Source: Rarobacter faecitabidus (GTDB taxonomy: Bacteria; Actinomycetota; Actinomycetes; Actinomycetales; Cellulomonadaceae). From it: a stretch of DNA of 64,000 nt. How positions within the stretch are numbered: the first letter of the stretch is position 1; every line of letters starts with the position of its first letter. Both the position numbers and the translations under genes were made by a program. Below, piece by piece: positions 1 to 7,514 of this stretch. The stretch covers positions 248,001-312,000 of the forward strand of contig NZ_VFOS01000001.1 in NCBI RefSeq assembly GCF_006716265.1, written 5' to 3'. The notes under the pieces were generated by a model. That model saw only the letters and a list, made by a program, of their open reading frames with translations. It did not search any database and was not told the origin of the DNA.

Positions 1-248
1 ACCTCGGCGACCAGGTGCCCGCGCATGATGTCGAGCGCCTCGCTGCGGATTTCCGCGATCTGCCGCTTGTTCTCGCCGAACGTGAGGTAGCGCGCCTGGT
101 GGACCGCGAATCTGAACAGGTCCCGCTTGCGGAAGAACCCGCGATTGACCAGCGCCCGCGCAAGGTGGAACGAACTCGCACCGCGAATGATGGTGTTGTC
201 CACATCGAAGAATGCGGCTCGGCGAGTGTTTGCGGTCGAGGAGGTCAT
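1..248 (-). CDS. HAD-IB family phosphatase, N-terminal part (cut by window edge)
   Basis: The minus strand encodes an open frame starting at ATG 246-248 and running off the left edge, so only about 82 N-terminal residues are visible. The start of the protein carries FDVDNTII (D15-x-D17-x-T19), the nucleophile motif I of haloacid dehalogenase phosphatases. The following helical segment (GASSFHLARALVNRGFF) is typical of the SerB-like HAD-IB subfamily (phosphoserine phosphatase or lyso-PL phosphatase-like enzymes). Motifs II-IV lie outside, so the substrate cannot be told. It is divergent from the glutaredoxin-like gene with about 60 bp between the starts, a pairing that from memory resembles serB1/Rv0508 of mycobacteria. 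The family call is fairly sure; the exact function is open. Confidence 0.85.
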   Translation of the reverse strand, partial: MTSSTANTRRAAFFDVDNTIIRGASSFHLARALVNRGFFRKRDLFRFAVHQARYLTFGENKRQIAEIRSEALDIMRGHLVAE

Positions 249-309
249 TACCATCAACTGTATAGCCATGTGCGATTCGTGCCGTGGTTTGAGCGAGGGG
301 ATACGATCT

Positions 310-639
310 GTGCGCGTTGAACTCTTCATACGCGGTGCGTGCTCGCTCTGCCCCGCCGCCCGCGAGGTTGTGGAGCGGGTCTGCGCCGAGTTGGGTGAAC
401 CGTGGCGCGAGACCGACCTGTCCGGCGAGTTCGGCGTGACGGACGTGGCCGGCAGTGGTGCGCGCACCAGCCGGGCATTGACCGAGGACGAGCTCTCCGC
501 CGCTCGCGAGGCATGGGCTGACAGCGTGCCCGTGGTTGTCGTGGACGGAACCCCGCAGGGCATTTGGCGCGTTGACGAGCAACGGCTGGCCGCCGCGATC
601 AAGGGTCCGGCGTCAGGCCGTCGGGTGCTCCGCGCCTGA
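310..639 (+). CDS. glutaredoxin-like thiol protein (DUF836 type)
   Basis: This 109-residue protein has an N-terminal beta-strand followed by a CSLC motif (C11-x-x-C14), then a helix and a VPVVVVDG segment with the cis-proline found in thioredoxin-fold proteins. Length and layout fit the glutaredoxin-like family PF05768 (DUF836), small cytosolic thiol-disulfide proteins of unknown partner. I chose GTG 310 because the open frame upstream (from 127) has no family resemblance and a purine-rich GAGGGG stretch ends about 10 bp before this GTG. It is divergent from the HAD phosphatase. An exact redox partner cannot be inferred. Confidence 0.82.
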   Translation: MRVELFIRGACSLCPAAREVVERVCAELGEPWRETDLSGEFGVTDVAGSGARTSRALTEDELSAAREAWADSVPVVVVDGTPQGIWRVDEQRLAAAIKGPASGRRVLRA

Positions 640-646
640 GGCGTCA

Positions 647-706
647 CACGCCGGGGTGCCAACCTGCACACCGGGGCACCAACCTGCACGCCGGGGCGCC
701 ACGTGC
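647..706 (+). repeat. three tandem copies of a 20-bp GC-rich unit
   Basis: Three consecutive 20-bp units start at 647, 667 and 687, each beginning CAC(G/A)CCGGGG. The first two continue to AACCTG; the third diverges at its end. The array lies just after the glutaredoxin stop. Neighbouring units can pair (GGTGCC with GGCACC), so it may act as a transcript 3' structure. I see no coding role. Confidence 0.6.
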
Positions 707-734
707 CGCGCTCACCGGTTCGGGGCATGATATT

Positions 735-770
735 GCCGTTCACCCGCATGTATTTCATACGGTGAACGGC
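735..770. promoter_or_regulatory. 10-bp inverted repeat with inner palindrome
   Basis: GCCGTTCACC (735-744) is matched by its exact complement GGTGAACGGC (761-770). Inside the spacer, GTAT (750-753) pairs with ATAC (757-760) around TTC, so the element can fold as a hairpin with a 5-nt bulge. GGTGAACCGG recurs at 781-790. It lies in a 410-bp gene-free stretch between convergent grx and yceI, so it could be a terminator or a protein site. Function is not determined. Confidence 0.5.
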
Positions 771-926
771 ACTAAGTGACGGTGAACCGGGACTGGTGCG
801 CGCATCGTTCGCTGTCGGTCGCGCCTGTCGGGGTCGGGCCGAGGGGGTGCGCTGCAGGTCCAGTGCATCGAGACCACGCCGAGCCGCATGGACCACGCCG
901 AGTCGTACGTACCTGCAGAGACACAA

Positions 927-960
927 GGGGACCCGCACCTGACGTCAGGTGCGGGTCCCC
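927..960. terminator. perfect 34-bp palindrome, probable bidirectional terminator
   Basis: The 17 bases from 927 are exactly complementary to the 17 bases ending at 960, with no spacer at the centre (GAC|GTC). It is GC-rich, has no U-tract, and sits between the convergent ends of the glutaredoxin-like gene and yceI, where a bidirectional factor-independent terminator would be expected in actinobacteria. Apart from this and the two elements listed before it, 640-1049 shows nothing I recognise. Confidence 0.7.
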
Positions 961-1049
961 ACCATTCGCGACTTGCGCCGCGAACAGTTGCACTAGATGG
1001 TCCTATCTATCGTCCCGGATAGGCGGGGGCCCCGTGGGGGCCGTAAGGC

Positions 1050-1598
1050 TCACGCCTGCTTGATCGCCGAGATGTCGAGCTCGATCTTCACCTTGTCGCT
1101 CACGAGCACCCCGCCGGTCTCGAGCGCCGCGTTCCAGGTGATGTCGAAGTCCTTGCGCGAGATCTCGGTTGTGGCCTCAAACCCGGCGCGCGAGTTTCCG
1201 AACGGGTCGGTAGCGACTCCGGTGAACTCCGTGTCGAGCGTGACGGAGCGAGTGACGCCCGCGAGCGTGAGTTCGCCGGTGATGGCGAAGTCTGCGCCGT
1301 CCGCGGCGATAGAGGTGCTCTTGAAGGTCCAGGTGGGGTTGACTGCGGCGTCCCAGAAGTCGGGGCTCTTGAGGTGCTCGTCGCGCTGCTCGCTGCCGGT
1401 GTCGACGCTCGCGGCGTCGATCTCGGCGACGACGGATGAGCCTTCGACCTCATCGGCGATCACGATCTCGCCGCTGGTGATCGCAAGGGAGCCGCGCACC
1501 TTGGAGATGCCGGCGTGACGGACGATGAAACTGGCGGCGGAGTGGCTGGCGTCGATGGCGTAGGTGCCCGCGGTCAGGCCCTCGGGAAGGGTGGTCAT
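1050..1598 (-). CDS. YceI family lipocalin-like protein
   Basis: The 182-residue protein matches the YceI family over its full length. It opens with G-T-Y-A-I-D-A-S-H-S, continues with F-I-V-R-H-A-G-I-S-K-V-R-G-S, and has the paired D-E-H-L-K-S-P-D-F-W-D segment and the final K-V-K-I-E-L-D-I-S-A. Family members form an extended antiparallel beta-barrel that binds polyisoprenoid lipid, often quinone-like. No signal peptide is seen, so it is probably cytosolic here, as in many actinobacterial forms. ATG at 1596-1598 is preceded by AGGAG (plus-strand 1603-1607). It is monocistronic, with its own promoter and a palindrome across the probable transcription start, which suggests repressor control. 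Confidence 0.92.
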   Translation of the reverse strand: MTTLPEGLTAGTYAIDASHSAASFIVRHAGISKVRGSLAITSGEIVIADEVEGSSVVAEIDAASVDTGSEQRDEHLKSPDFWDAAVNPTWTFKSTSIAADGADFAITGELTLAGVTRSVTLDTEFTGVATDPFGNSRAGFEATTEISRKDFDITWNAALETGGVLVSDKVKIELDISAIKQA

Positions 1599-1628
1599 GT
1601 TGCTCCTGGGAGAGTTGGAATCGACTTA

Positions 1629-1678
1629 ATTGCAAACGCAATAGTTGTAGCATAAACCAATCACGGTGCGTTAAGCAA
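1629..1678 (-). promoter_or_regulatory. yceI promoter with palindromic operator
   Basis: Read on the minus strand, TTGCTT (1673-1678) and TATGCT (1649-1654) are separated by 18 bp and look like a sigma-70 type promoter. Just downstream lies the palindrome ATTGC-AAAC-GCAAT (1629-1642), where transcription would start. That position fits a dimeric repressor, for example of the MarR type often linked to yceI genes. The regulator is not identified. Confidence 0.55.
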
Positions 1679-1697
1679 TGTCTGGGAGACTGTCTTC

Positions 1698-2342
1698 ATG
1701 GTTCACACGACGGTGCATCTTGTCCGCCACGGCGAAGTGCACAACCCCGAGGGAATCCTCTACGGGCGCTTACCGGGCTATCAGTTGTCCGAGCTGGGGC
1801 AGCAGATGGCGGCGCGCCTCGGCACCTATTTCTCGGACGGCAGCCACGACGTCGCGGCGCTCGTGGCGTCGCCCCTGACCCGAGCGCAGCAGACGATGGC
1901 ACCCATCGCCAGCGCGCTCGGACTCGAGATCAGCACCGATGACCGCGTCATCGAGGCGGCCAACTACTTCGAGGGCATGACGTTCGGCGTGGGCGACGGG
2001 TCGCTTCGGCATCCGCGCCACTGGCCGCATCTCATCAACCCGTTGCGTCCATCGTGGGGCGAGCCCTACCGCGACCAGGTCGCGCGCATGCACGCCGCAG
2101 TCGCCGACGCCCGCAATCTGGCCGCCGGCCGCGAAGCCGTCATCGTGAGTCATCAGCTCCCGATCTGGATCGCGCGCCTCGCCTTCGAGGGGCGCAGACT
2201 GTGGCACGACCCGCGCAAGCGCGAATGCTCCCTCGCGTCCGTGACCTCGATCCACTTCGATGGGGACGAGTACACGGGCATCACCTTCCACGAACCGGTC
2301 GCCGACCTGCTGCCCGGCGCGAGCGGGGTGGCCGGCGCGTGA
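1698..2342 (+). CDS. histidine phosphatase family protein (phosphoglycerate mutase-like)
   Basis: The 214-residue protein carries the RHG catalytic signature (R10-H11-G12 in HLVRHGE). Further features are the G-Y-Q-L-S-E-L-G-Q segment, the S-P-L-T-R-A-Q-Q-T motif around residue 58, and a second catalytic His in I-V-S-H-Q. It belongs to histidine phosphatase branch 1; whether it is a mutase or a phosphatase cannot be told. It begins the series phosphatase, thioredoxin-like lipoprotein, ccdA, resB, ccsB, an order I recall as conserved in mycobacteria (Rv0525-Rv0529). The stop overlaps an in-frame GTG of the next frame. Its link to cytochrome c assembly is by position only. Confidence 0.88.
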   Translation: MVHTTVHLVRHGEVHNPEGILYGRLPGYQLSELGQQMAARLGTYFSDGSHDVAALVASPLTRAQQTMAPIASALGLEISTDDRVIEAANYFEGMTFGVGDGSLRHPRHWPHLINPLRPSWGEPYRDQVARMHAAVADARNLAAGREAVIVSHQLPIWIARLAFEGRRLWHDPRKRECSLASVTSIHFDGDEYTGITFHEPVADLLPGASGVAGA

Positions 2343-2497
2343 CGACTAGGGCCAGGATCTCGGGGAGCGCCGACGCGGTGATCAGGCTCTCGACGCGTCC
2401 CGCGGATGCGGGTTCGACCCGCCGCAGACCCGTCGACGGGTTCTCGCGCGGCAGCGCGCGGGACACATCGCGCGGCGGCGGACTTTTCACCAGGGCC

Positions 2498-3097
2498 ATG
2501 GATGGCCCCGCGACTCGCTCGCTGCGGGCGCTCGTCGTCGCCGTCGCGTGCCTGCTGGCGCTCGCGCTCGCGGGCGGCTGCGCATCGGACTCCGGCAACG
2601 GAGATGTCGTTGACCAGGGCTACCAGTCAGGAGACGGATCCATCCGCACCTGGTCGCCCGCGGAGCGCGGCCAGGCGGTGCGGCTACACGGCACCGATTT
2701 CGCGGGCGCTCCCGTCGATACCGGCGCGTGGGCCGGGGACGTCGTGGTAGTGAACACCTGGTACGCGGCCTGCCCGCCGTGCCGCAAGGAGGCGCCCGGT
2801 CTCGTCGAGGTCGCAGCGCAGTACGAGGGCAAGGCACACCTGGTCGGGCTGAATTCGACCGACGATGCGGGCGCTGCGGCGGCGTTCCAGCGCACGTTCT
2901 CCGTGACGTATCCGTCGATTCAGGACTCGGACGGCTCGGTAACCTCGGCCCTGCAGGGCGTCGTCCCCATCCAGGCGGTCCCCACCACCATCGTGCTCGA
3001 CACCCAGGGACGGGTCGCCGCCCGCGTGCTGGGCGAGGCCTCGCAGGCGACCCTTGCCACGCTGATCGATGACGTGCTCGCGGAGGCGGCCGGGTGA
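2498..3097 (+). CDS. TlpA/ResA-like thiol-disulfide oxidoreductase, lipoprotein
   Basis: From ATG 2498 the protein has 199 residues, with a lipoprotein signal (hydrophobic core then L-A-G-G-C, lipid-modified C28 predicted) and a thioredoxin fold with W-Y-A-A-C92-P-P-C95. The later segment V-Q-A-V-P-T-T-I-V-L-D holds the usual cis-proline. It probably keeps the cysteines of apocytochrome c reduced on the outer face of the membrane, fed with electrons by the following ccdA. The frame is open much further upstream. GTG 2339, overlapping the previous stop, is an alternative start that would add 53 residues before the signal, so I prefer ATG 2498. The stop overlaps ccdA by 4 bp. Confidence 0.88.
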   Translation: MDGPATRSLRALVVAVACLLALALAGGCASDSGNGDVVDQGYQSGDGSIRTWSPAERGQAVRLHGTDFAGAPVDTGAWAGDVVVVNTWYAACPPCRKEAPGLVEVAAQYEGKAHLVGLNSTDDAGAAAAFQRTFSVTYPSIQDSDGSVTSALQGVVPIQAVPTTIVLDTQGRVAARVLGEASQATLATLIDDVLAEAAG

Positions 3098-3924
3098 CCA
3101 TCCTCGCCGAGGCCGGCAACTCCTGGGGCACGGCGGTCTTCTCCGGGCCGGTACTGCTCGCGATCCCCATCGCGCTGCTCGCCGGCCTCATCTCGTTCGC
3201 GTCGCCATGCGTCCTGCCGCTCGTGCCGGGGTACCTCAGTTACGTGACCTCGCTCGCCGCGACGGATCGCGCCGCGCAGCCCGTTGGAACGGTCGCGGCG
3301 ATGATGGCGGTCGGCTCGTCCTCACCACCGCCCTCACCGCGCGCCGACCGTCGCCGTCTCGGCCTGGGGGTGGCCCTCTTCATTGCGGGATTCTCGCTCG
3401 TTTTCCTCGCGCTCGGCGTGTTCTTCGGCACGGTCGGACACTTCCTCGTGCAGTGGGACACTCTTGTTCAGCGCGCGCTCGGCGTGATCGTCATCGTGAT
3501 GGGACTCGCATTCGTGGGGCTCGTGCCCGCCCTGCAGCGAGAGGCTAGATTCCGGCTGCCGGAGTCGACCGGTGTCTGGGGGGCGCCGCTGCTGGGCATC
3601 GCTTTCGGCCTGGGCTGGACGCCCTGCATGGGACCGACCCTCACCGCGATCAACGCGCTCGCGCTCGACGGGGGCTCGCCAGCGCGCGGCGGCGTCCTCG
3701 CGCTCGCATACTGCCTTGGGCTGGGCATCCCGTTCGTGATCGTCGCCCTCGGCCTGGGGTCGTCCGCTCGCCTCATGGCATTCCTGCGGCGTCATCGCCT
3801 CGCCACCTCGCGCATCGGTGGCGGGCTGCTGATTCTCCTCGGGGCGTTGATGCTCACCGGCGTGTGGAGCAGCCTCGCATCGCACCTGCAACTGTGGATC
3901 TCCGGATTCGAGACGGTCCTGTGA
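3094..3924 (+). CDS. ccdA: cytochrome c biogenesis protein CcdA (DsbD-like thiol transporter)
   Basis: This 276-residue polytopic membrane protein has the two hallmark cysteines, C39 in S-P-C-V-L-P-L-V-P-G-Y and C178 in G-W-T-P-C-M-G-P, in symmetrical transmembrane segments. The family carries electrons from cytosolic thioredoxin to extracytoplasmic thiol proteins. GTG 3094 overlaps the stop of the lipoprotein gene (GTGA), implying translational coupling and a shared task in haem attachment. A proline/serine/arginine-rich loop of about 20 residues (near residue 75-92) separates the first and next membrane segments and is poorly conserved. The final TGA overlaps the resB GTG. Confidence 0.92.
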   Translation: MTILAEAGNSWGTAVFSGPVLLAIPIALLAGLISFASPCVLPLVPGYLSYVTSLAATDRAAQPVGTVAAMMAVGSSSPPPSPRADRRRLGLGVALFIAGFSLVFLALGVFFGTVGHFLVQWDTLVQRALGVIVIVMGLAFVGLVPALQREARFRLPESTGVWGAPLLGIAFGLGWTPCMGPTLTAINALALDGGSPARGGVLALAYCLGLGIPFVIVALGLGSSARLMAFLRRHRLATSRIGGGLLILLGALMLTGVWSSLASHLQLWISGFETVL

Positions 3925-5504
3925 GCGAATCGACCGTGGTCGCGGGACTCGGCTGGCGCGGCTGGCTGAGGTTCATCTGGCGGCAGCTCACGTCGATGCG
4001 CGTGGCACTCATGCTGCTGATGCTGCTGGCCGTCGCGGCGATTCCCGGCTCGATCATCCCGCAGCGGATGGCTAACCCGACTGGCTACCAGCGGTATCTG
4101 CAGGATCACCCCGACCGAGTCGATCTCCTCAATCGACTGCAACTGTTCGACGTGTACACCTCGGTGTGGTTCTCGGCGATCTACCTGTTGCTGTTCATCT
4201 CGCTGATCGGCTGCATCATCCCGCGCATTCGCGTGCATGCGCGCGCGCTACGCCAGGCCCCGCCGCGCGCACCGCGCAATTTCGAGCGCATGCCGGTCCA
4301 TGTCGCCTCGGCTGGCGTCAGCGTCGACGTGGACGAGGCCTCCGCCCGAGCGCTACGCTTCCTGCGCCGCCCGCGCCTCACCGGCCGATTCCGCACCGCA
4401 ATCTCGAACCAGGAAGGCGCGATCGTGGTGGGCGGCGAGTCCGGCTACCTGCGTGAGACCGGCAACCTGCTCTTCCACGTCGCGCTGGTCGGCATCCTCA
4501 TCTCGGTCGCGCTGGGGCAGCTGTTTCACTACCGCGGCCAGGTGATCCTCGTCCAGGGCAAGGGTTTCGCCAACGCCCAGGTGGACTACGACACGTTCGA
4601 ATCGGGAGCCTGGTTCGACCCGGCGTCTATGAGCTCGTTCAACATGACGCTCGACGACTTCGACGCGCAGTTCCGCACCTCGGATGCGCAAGCGCAGGAC
4701 TTCACTGCGCACGTCACGATCACCCGCGACGGCGCGCCCGCCCAGAAGCAGATCAAGGTCAACCATCCCCTCAACATCGACGGCGCCAAGATCTATCTCC
4801 AGGGCAACGGGTACGCCCCCGAGGTGAGCGTGACGGACGCGGACGGAAACGTGGCGTTCGCCGGGGCCATTCCCTTCATCTCGAGGGACAGCGTCTACAC
4901 CTCGCAGGGCACGATCAAGGTTCCGGACGTGACCTCGGGCGAACAGTTCGGTCTGGTCGGCTACCTGCTGCCCACCGCGGACCAGACCGAATCTGGCGCG
5001 TGGCGCTCGCTTTTCCCCGAGTTGCTGGACCCCGCGCTGGTGCTCACCGTCTGGCGCGGCGATCTGGGCCTCGACGACGGAATCCCGCAGAACGTGTACC
5101 AGCTCGACACCGCGAGCATGACTCAGTCTCTCGACGGGGCAAATCCGGTCACGCTCGTCGTACGACCGGGGCAGACCGTGGACCTGCCCGATGGGCTCGG
5201 CCAATTCACGTTCGAGGGCGTGAAGCGTTTCGTGGCGCTCGATCTGCGTCACGATCCATCGCTGACCTACGTACTTGTATCCGCGCTCGCAGCGGTCGCC
5301 GGACTCGGGCTATCCCTCTTCATCCCCCGCCGGCGCATGTGGGTCCGGATCACGGCCGATTCGATCGAGGCCGCCGGCATATCGAGAACCGATGACGGCG
5401 GGCTGGAACGTGCGGTACGCTCACTGGCGGAAGCCGCCGCCCCGCTCGCGCCCGACTCCGCGGATCCCAAGCAGCCGAAGAACAGCAATCTGGAGGGACA
5501 ATGA
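3921..5504 (+). CDS. resB: cytochrome c biogenesis protein ResB
   Basis: The 527-residue protein starts at GTG 3921 inside the ccdA stop. It has the ResB layout: N-terminal membrane segments (the M-R-V-A-L-M-L-L-M-L-L stretch and P-G-S-I-I-P-Q), a third segment near residue 190-210, a large extracytoplasmic domain, and a final membrane segment near 450-475 followed by a cytosolic tail. With CcsB it forms the System II haem exporter/cytochrome c synthetase. The motif V-N-H-P-L-N-I-D-G-A-K-I-Y-L-Q in the extracytoplasmic domain is characteristic of the family. The stop overlaps the ccsB ATG (ATGA). Confidence 0.93.
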   Translation: MSESTVVAGLGWRGWLRFIWRQLTSMRVALMLLMLLAVAAIPGSIIPQRMANPTGYQRYLQDHPDRVDLLNRLQLFDVYTSVWFSAIYLLLFISLIGCIIPRIRVHARALRQAPPRAPRNFERMPVHVASAGVSVDVDEASARALRFLRRPRLTGRFRTAISNQEGAIVVGGESGYLRETGNLLFHVALVGILISVALGQLFHYRGQVILVQGKGFANAQVDYDTFESGAWFDPASMSSFNMTLDDFDAQFRTSDAQAQDFTAHVTITRDGAPAQKQIKVNHPLNIDGAKIYLQGNGYAPEVSVTDADGNVAFAGAIPFISRDSVYTSQGTIKVPDVTSGEQFGLVGYLLPTADQTESGAWRSLFPELLDPALVLTVWRGDLGLDDGIPQNVYQLDTASMTQSLDGANPVTLVVRPGQTVDLPDGLGQFTFEGVKRFVALDLRHDPSLTYVLVSALAAVAGLGLSLFIPRRRMWVRITADSIEAAGISRTDDGGLERAVRSLAEAAAPLAPDSADPKQPKNSNLEGQ

Positions 5505-6550
5505 CGATCGCTGAAGTCAGCGATGTCCTCGTGTGGGGCACCGCGACGGCGTATCTGATCGCGATGATCTTGTTCACGGTCAACCTCGTCTCCGGACGCG
5601 GGGCGCTCGCCGACAGCACAACGGAGGCGCAGGTCAAGACGAGCGACCGGCGACGCGCGAAGTCGCTGGGAATGGCGCGTTCCGTCGTGCAGCTCGGCGT
5701 GCTGCTGCAGCTCGCCGCGATTATCACTCGCGGCATCGCCGCGGGCCGGGCGCCGTGGGCAAACATGTACGAGTTCACTCTCGTCGGCTCCTTCGTCGCC
5801 ATCGTGGCCTTCCTCATCGTCGCGTACTGGAAAGGCGTCTGGTTCATCGGGGCCCCCGTGACGGGCATCGCCACAGCCTTCCTCGGTGTGGGGCTGACGC
5901 AGTGGCATGTGGTCGCAGACGGCGTTCAGCCGGCGTTGCAGAGCTACTGGCTGATCCTGCACGTCGGTATCGCCGTGTCCGGTGCCGGAATCTTCACGGT
6001 CGGCATGGTGCTCACCGTCCTGCAACTGCTCCGGGACTCGTACGACCGCGCGTTCGAGGCCGCGAGCGCTGGACAGGCGCCCCGCGAGGCTGAGGTCATC
6101 GCCGCAGGAAGCGCCGCCGCTGGGAGCACGTGGGATGACAAGCCATCGCGTCTCGTAACCGTCCAGATCGAGGACGAGGCGCCCGCCGTACCCGCGAACG
6201 CCGGCATCCTGCGCTGGCGCTGGCTGAGCGCGCTGCCCAGCCCGTCGACGCTCGAGGTGACGAGCTTCCGCGTCAACTCCATCGCCTTCGTGCTGTGGAC
6301 CTTCGTGCTCATCACCGGCGCAGTATGGGCGGAGGACGCCTGGGGACGCTACTGGCAGTGGGACCCCAAGGAGGTCTGGTCGTTCGTCGTCTGGGTCGTC
6401 TACGCCGCCTACCTGCACGCCCGCGCCACCAACCGGTGGACCGGGCGCCGCGCCGCGTACCTGGTCATCGCTGGCTACGCGTGCCTCATCTTCAACTTCA
6501 CGGGCGTGAACCTGCTGTTCAACGGAAAGCACTCGTACTCGGGACTGTGA
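5501..6550 (+). CDS. ccsB: cytochrome c biogenesis protein CcsB/CcsA (haem handling)
   Basis: The 349-residue multispanning protein carries the tryptophan-rich WWD-type motif W-A-E-D-A-W-G-R-Y-W-Q-W-D-P-K-E at about residues 275-292. This motif presents haem at the outer membrane face in CcsA/CcmF/CcmC proteins. Histidines that could ligate haem occur in H-V-G-I-A-V-S-G and in the C-terminal H-A-R-A-T-N-R segment. A roughly 70-residue soluble loop (about 180-250), rich in Ala, Glu and Pro, lies before the WWD domain. It completes the System II pair with resB, to which it is coupled by a 4-bp overlap. Naming varies between CcsA and CcsB in actinobacteria. Confidence 0.93.
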   Translation: MTIAEVSDVLVWGTATAYLIAMILFTVNLVSGRGALADSTTEAQVKTSDRRRAKSLGMARSVVQLGVLLQLAAIITRGIAAGRAPWANMYEFTLVGSFVAIVAFLIVAYWKGVWFIGAPVTGIATAFLGVGLTQWHVVADGVQPALQSYWLILHVGIAVSGAGIFTVGMVLTVLQLLRDSYDRAFEAASAGQAPREAEVIAAGSAAAGSTWDDKPSRLVTVQIEDEAPAVPANAGILRWRWLSALPSPSTLEVTSFRVNSIAFVLWTFVLITGAVWAEDAWGRYWQWDPKEVWSFVVWVVYAAYLHARATNRWTGRRAAYLVIAGYACLIFNFTGVNLLFNGKHSYSGL

Positions 6551-6566
6551 TCCCGGGAGAGGCGTA

Positions 6567-7514
6567 GTGAGTATGTCACTCGGTATTCAGGTTTCGAACC
6601 TGAGCAAATCCTTCGGGCGGGTGCACGCCGTCGACGATCTCAGCTTCGTGGTCGAGCCCGGTCGTGTCACCGGTTTCCTCGGCCCCAATGGCGCGGGCAA
6701 GACGACGACCCTGCGGATGCTACTCGGCCTGGCACGCGCGAACAGCGGAACCGCGACCTTCGACGGTCGTCGCTACACCGACTTCCGTCAGCCTGCCCGG
6801 CACATCGGGGCGGCGCTCGAGGCATCGTCCTTCCACCCCGGGCGAACCGCCCGTGACCACCTGCGGCTCTTCGCGCCCGCCGCTGGGGCCGGCGATGCAC
6901 GCTGCGACGAATTGCTCAGCTTCCTGGGACTCGAGGACGCCGCGAATCGCCGCGTCCAGGGATTCTCGACTGGAATGCGCCAGCGGCTGTCGCTCGCCAC
7001 GGCGCTCCTCGGCGATCCCGAGGTGCTGATCCTGGACGAGCCCACCAATGGGCTAGACCCGGAAGGCATCGCGTGGCTGCGGACGTTCCTGCGGAACTAC
7101 GCCGAATCCGGCAGGACGGTGCTCGTCTCGAGCCACGTACTGTCGGAGGTCCAGCAGTCCGTTGATGACGTCGTCATCATCGCTCGCGGGCGACTCGTCC
7201 ACGAATCCGCGCTACGCGAACTCCACGCCCTCGCTGAGCCCGCCGCGGTGGTCTCCGGCCCGGATCCCGATGCGCTGCGAGCCGCCCTGCAGGCGACGGG
7301 CTGGCCGGTGACCGACGAAGGAGCGGGCACCTTCCGCATCGCGGGGGTGCGAGCCAGCGAGGTCGGACACGCGCTATATGCCGCGCGCGTCGAGATCCAC
7401 CGCCTCGAGGATGACGCGCCCTCGCTGGAAGAGACGTTCCTCCGGCTCGTGGATGGGCCGCCACAGTCCCATCATCACCCCGCAACTGCACAAGACGGGA
7501 GGGCCGGAGAGTGA
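6567..7514 (+). CDS. ABC transporter ATP-binding protein (ABC-2 exporter type)
   Basis: The 315-residue ATPase has Walker A G-P-N-G-A-G-K-T (39-46), an S-T-G-M-R-Q-R-L signature near residue 134, and Walker B L-I-L-D-E-P-T-N-G-L-D-P-E-G near 154-166. A C-terminal extension follows, as in BcrA/NatA-like exporters. It starts at GTG 6567 behind GGGAGAGG; ATG 6573 is a possible alternative. The next gene encodes its membrane partner (GTGA overlap). The exported substrate is unknown; nearest relatives by pattern include drug, bacteriocin-resistance and sodium exporters. It lies 16 bp after ccsB, so it may be cotranscribed with the cytochrome genes. Confidence 0.9.
   Translation: MSMSLGIQVSNLSKSFGRVHAVDDLSFVVEPGRVTGFLGPNGAGKTTTLRMLLGLARANSGTATFDGRRYTDFRQPARHIGAALEASSFHPGRTARDHLRLFAPAAGAGDARCDELLSFLGLEDAANRRVQGFSTGMRQRLSLATALLGDPEVLILDEPTNGLDPEGIAWLRTFLRNYAESGRTVLVSSHVLSEVQQSVDDVVIIARGRLVHESALRELHALAEPAAVVSGPDPDALRAALQATGWPVTDEGAGTFRIAGVRASEVGHALYAARVEIHRLEDDAPSLEETFLRLVDGPPQSHHHPATAQDGRAGE

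Noticed and set aside
15-320. Plus-strand open frame at the left edge
   Set aside because: It is the antisense of the HAD phosphatase start, which has a recognisable motif on the minus strand.
1023-1043. GC-run hairpin GGGGGCCCC/GGGGGCC near the yceI stop
   Set aside because: Low-complexity G/C runs can pair in many ways; the perfect palindrome at 927-960 is the better terminator.
2339-2497. Longer N-terminus of the thioredoxin-like lipoprotein from GTG 2339
   Set aside because: The extension is Arg/Ser-rich and would bury the lipoprotein signal; ATG 2498 gives a proper signal. The overlap with the upstream stop keeps it as a minor alternative.
5267-6532. 421-residue minus frame across resB/ccsB
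   Set aside because: Shadow of two well supported genes, composition not protein-like.
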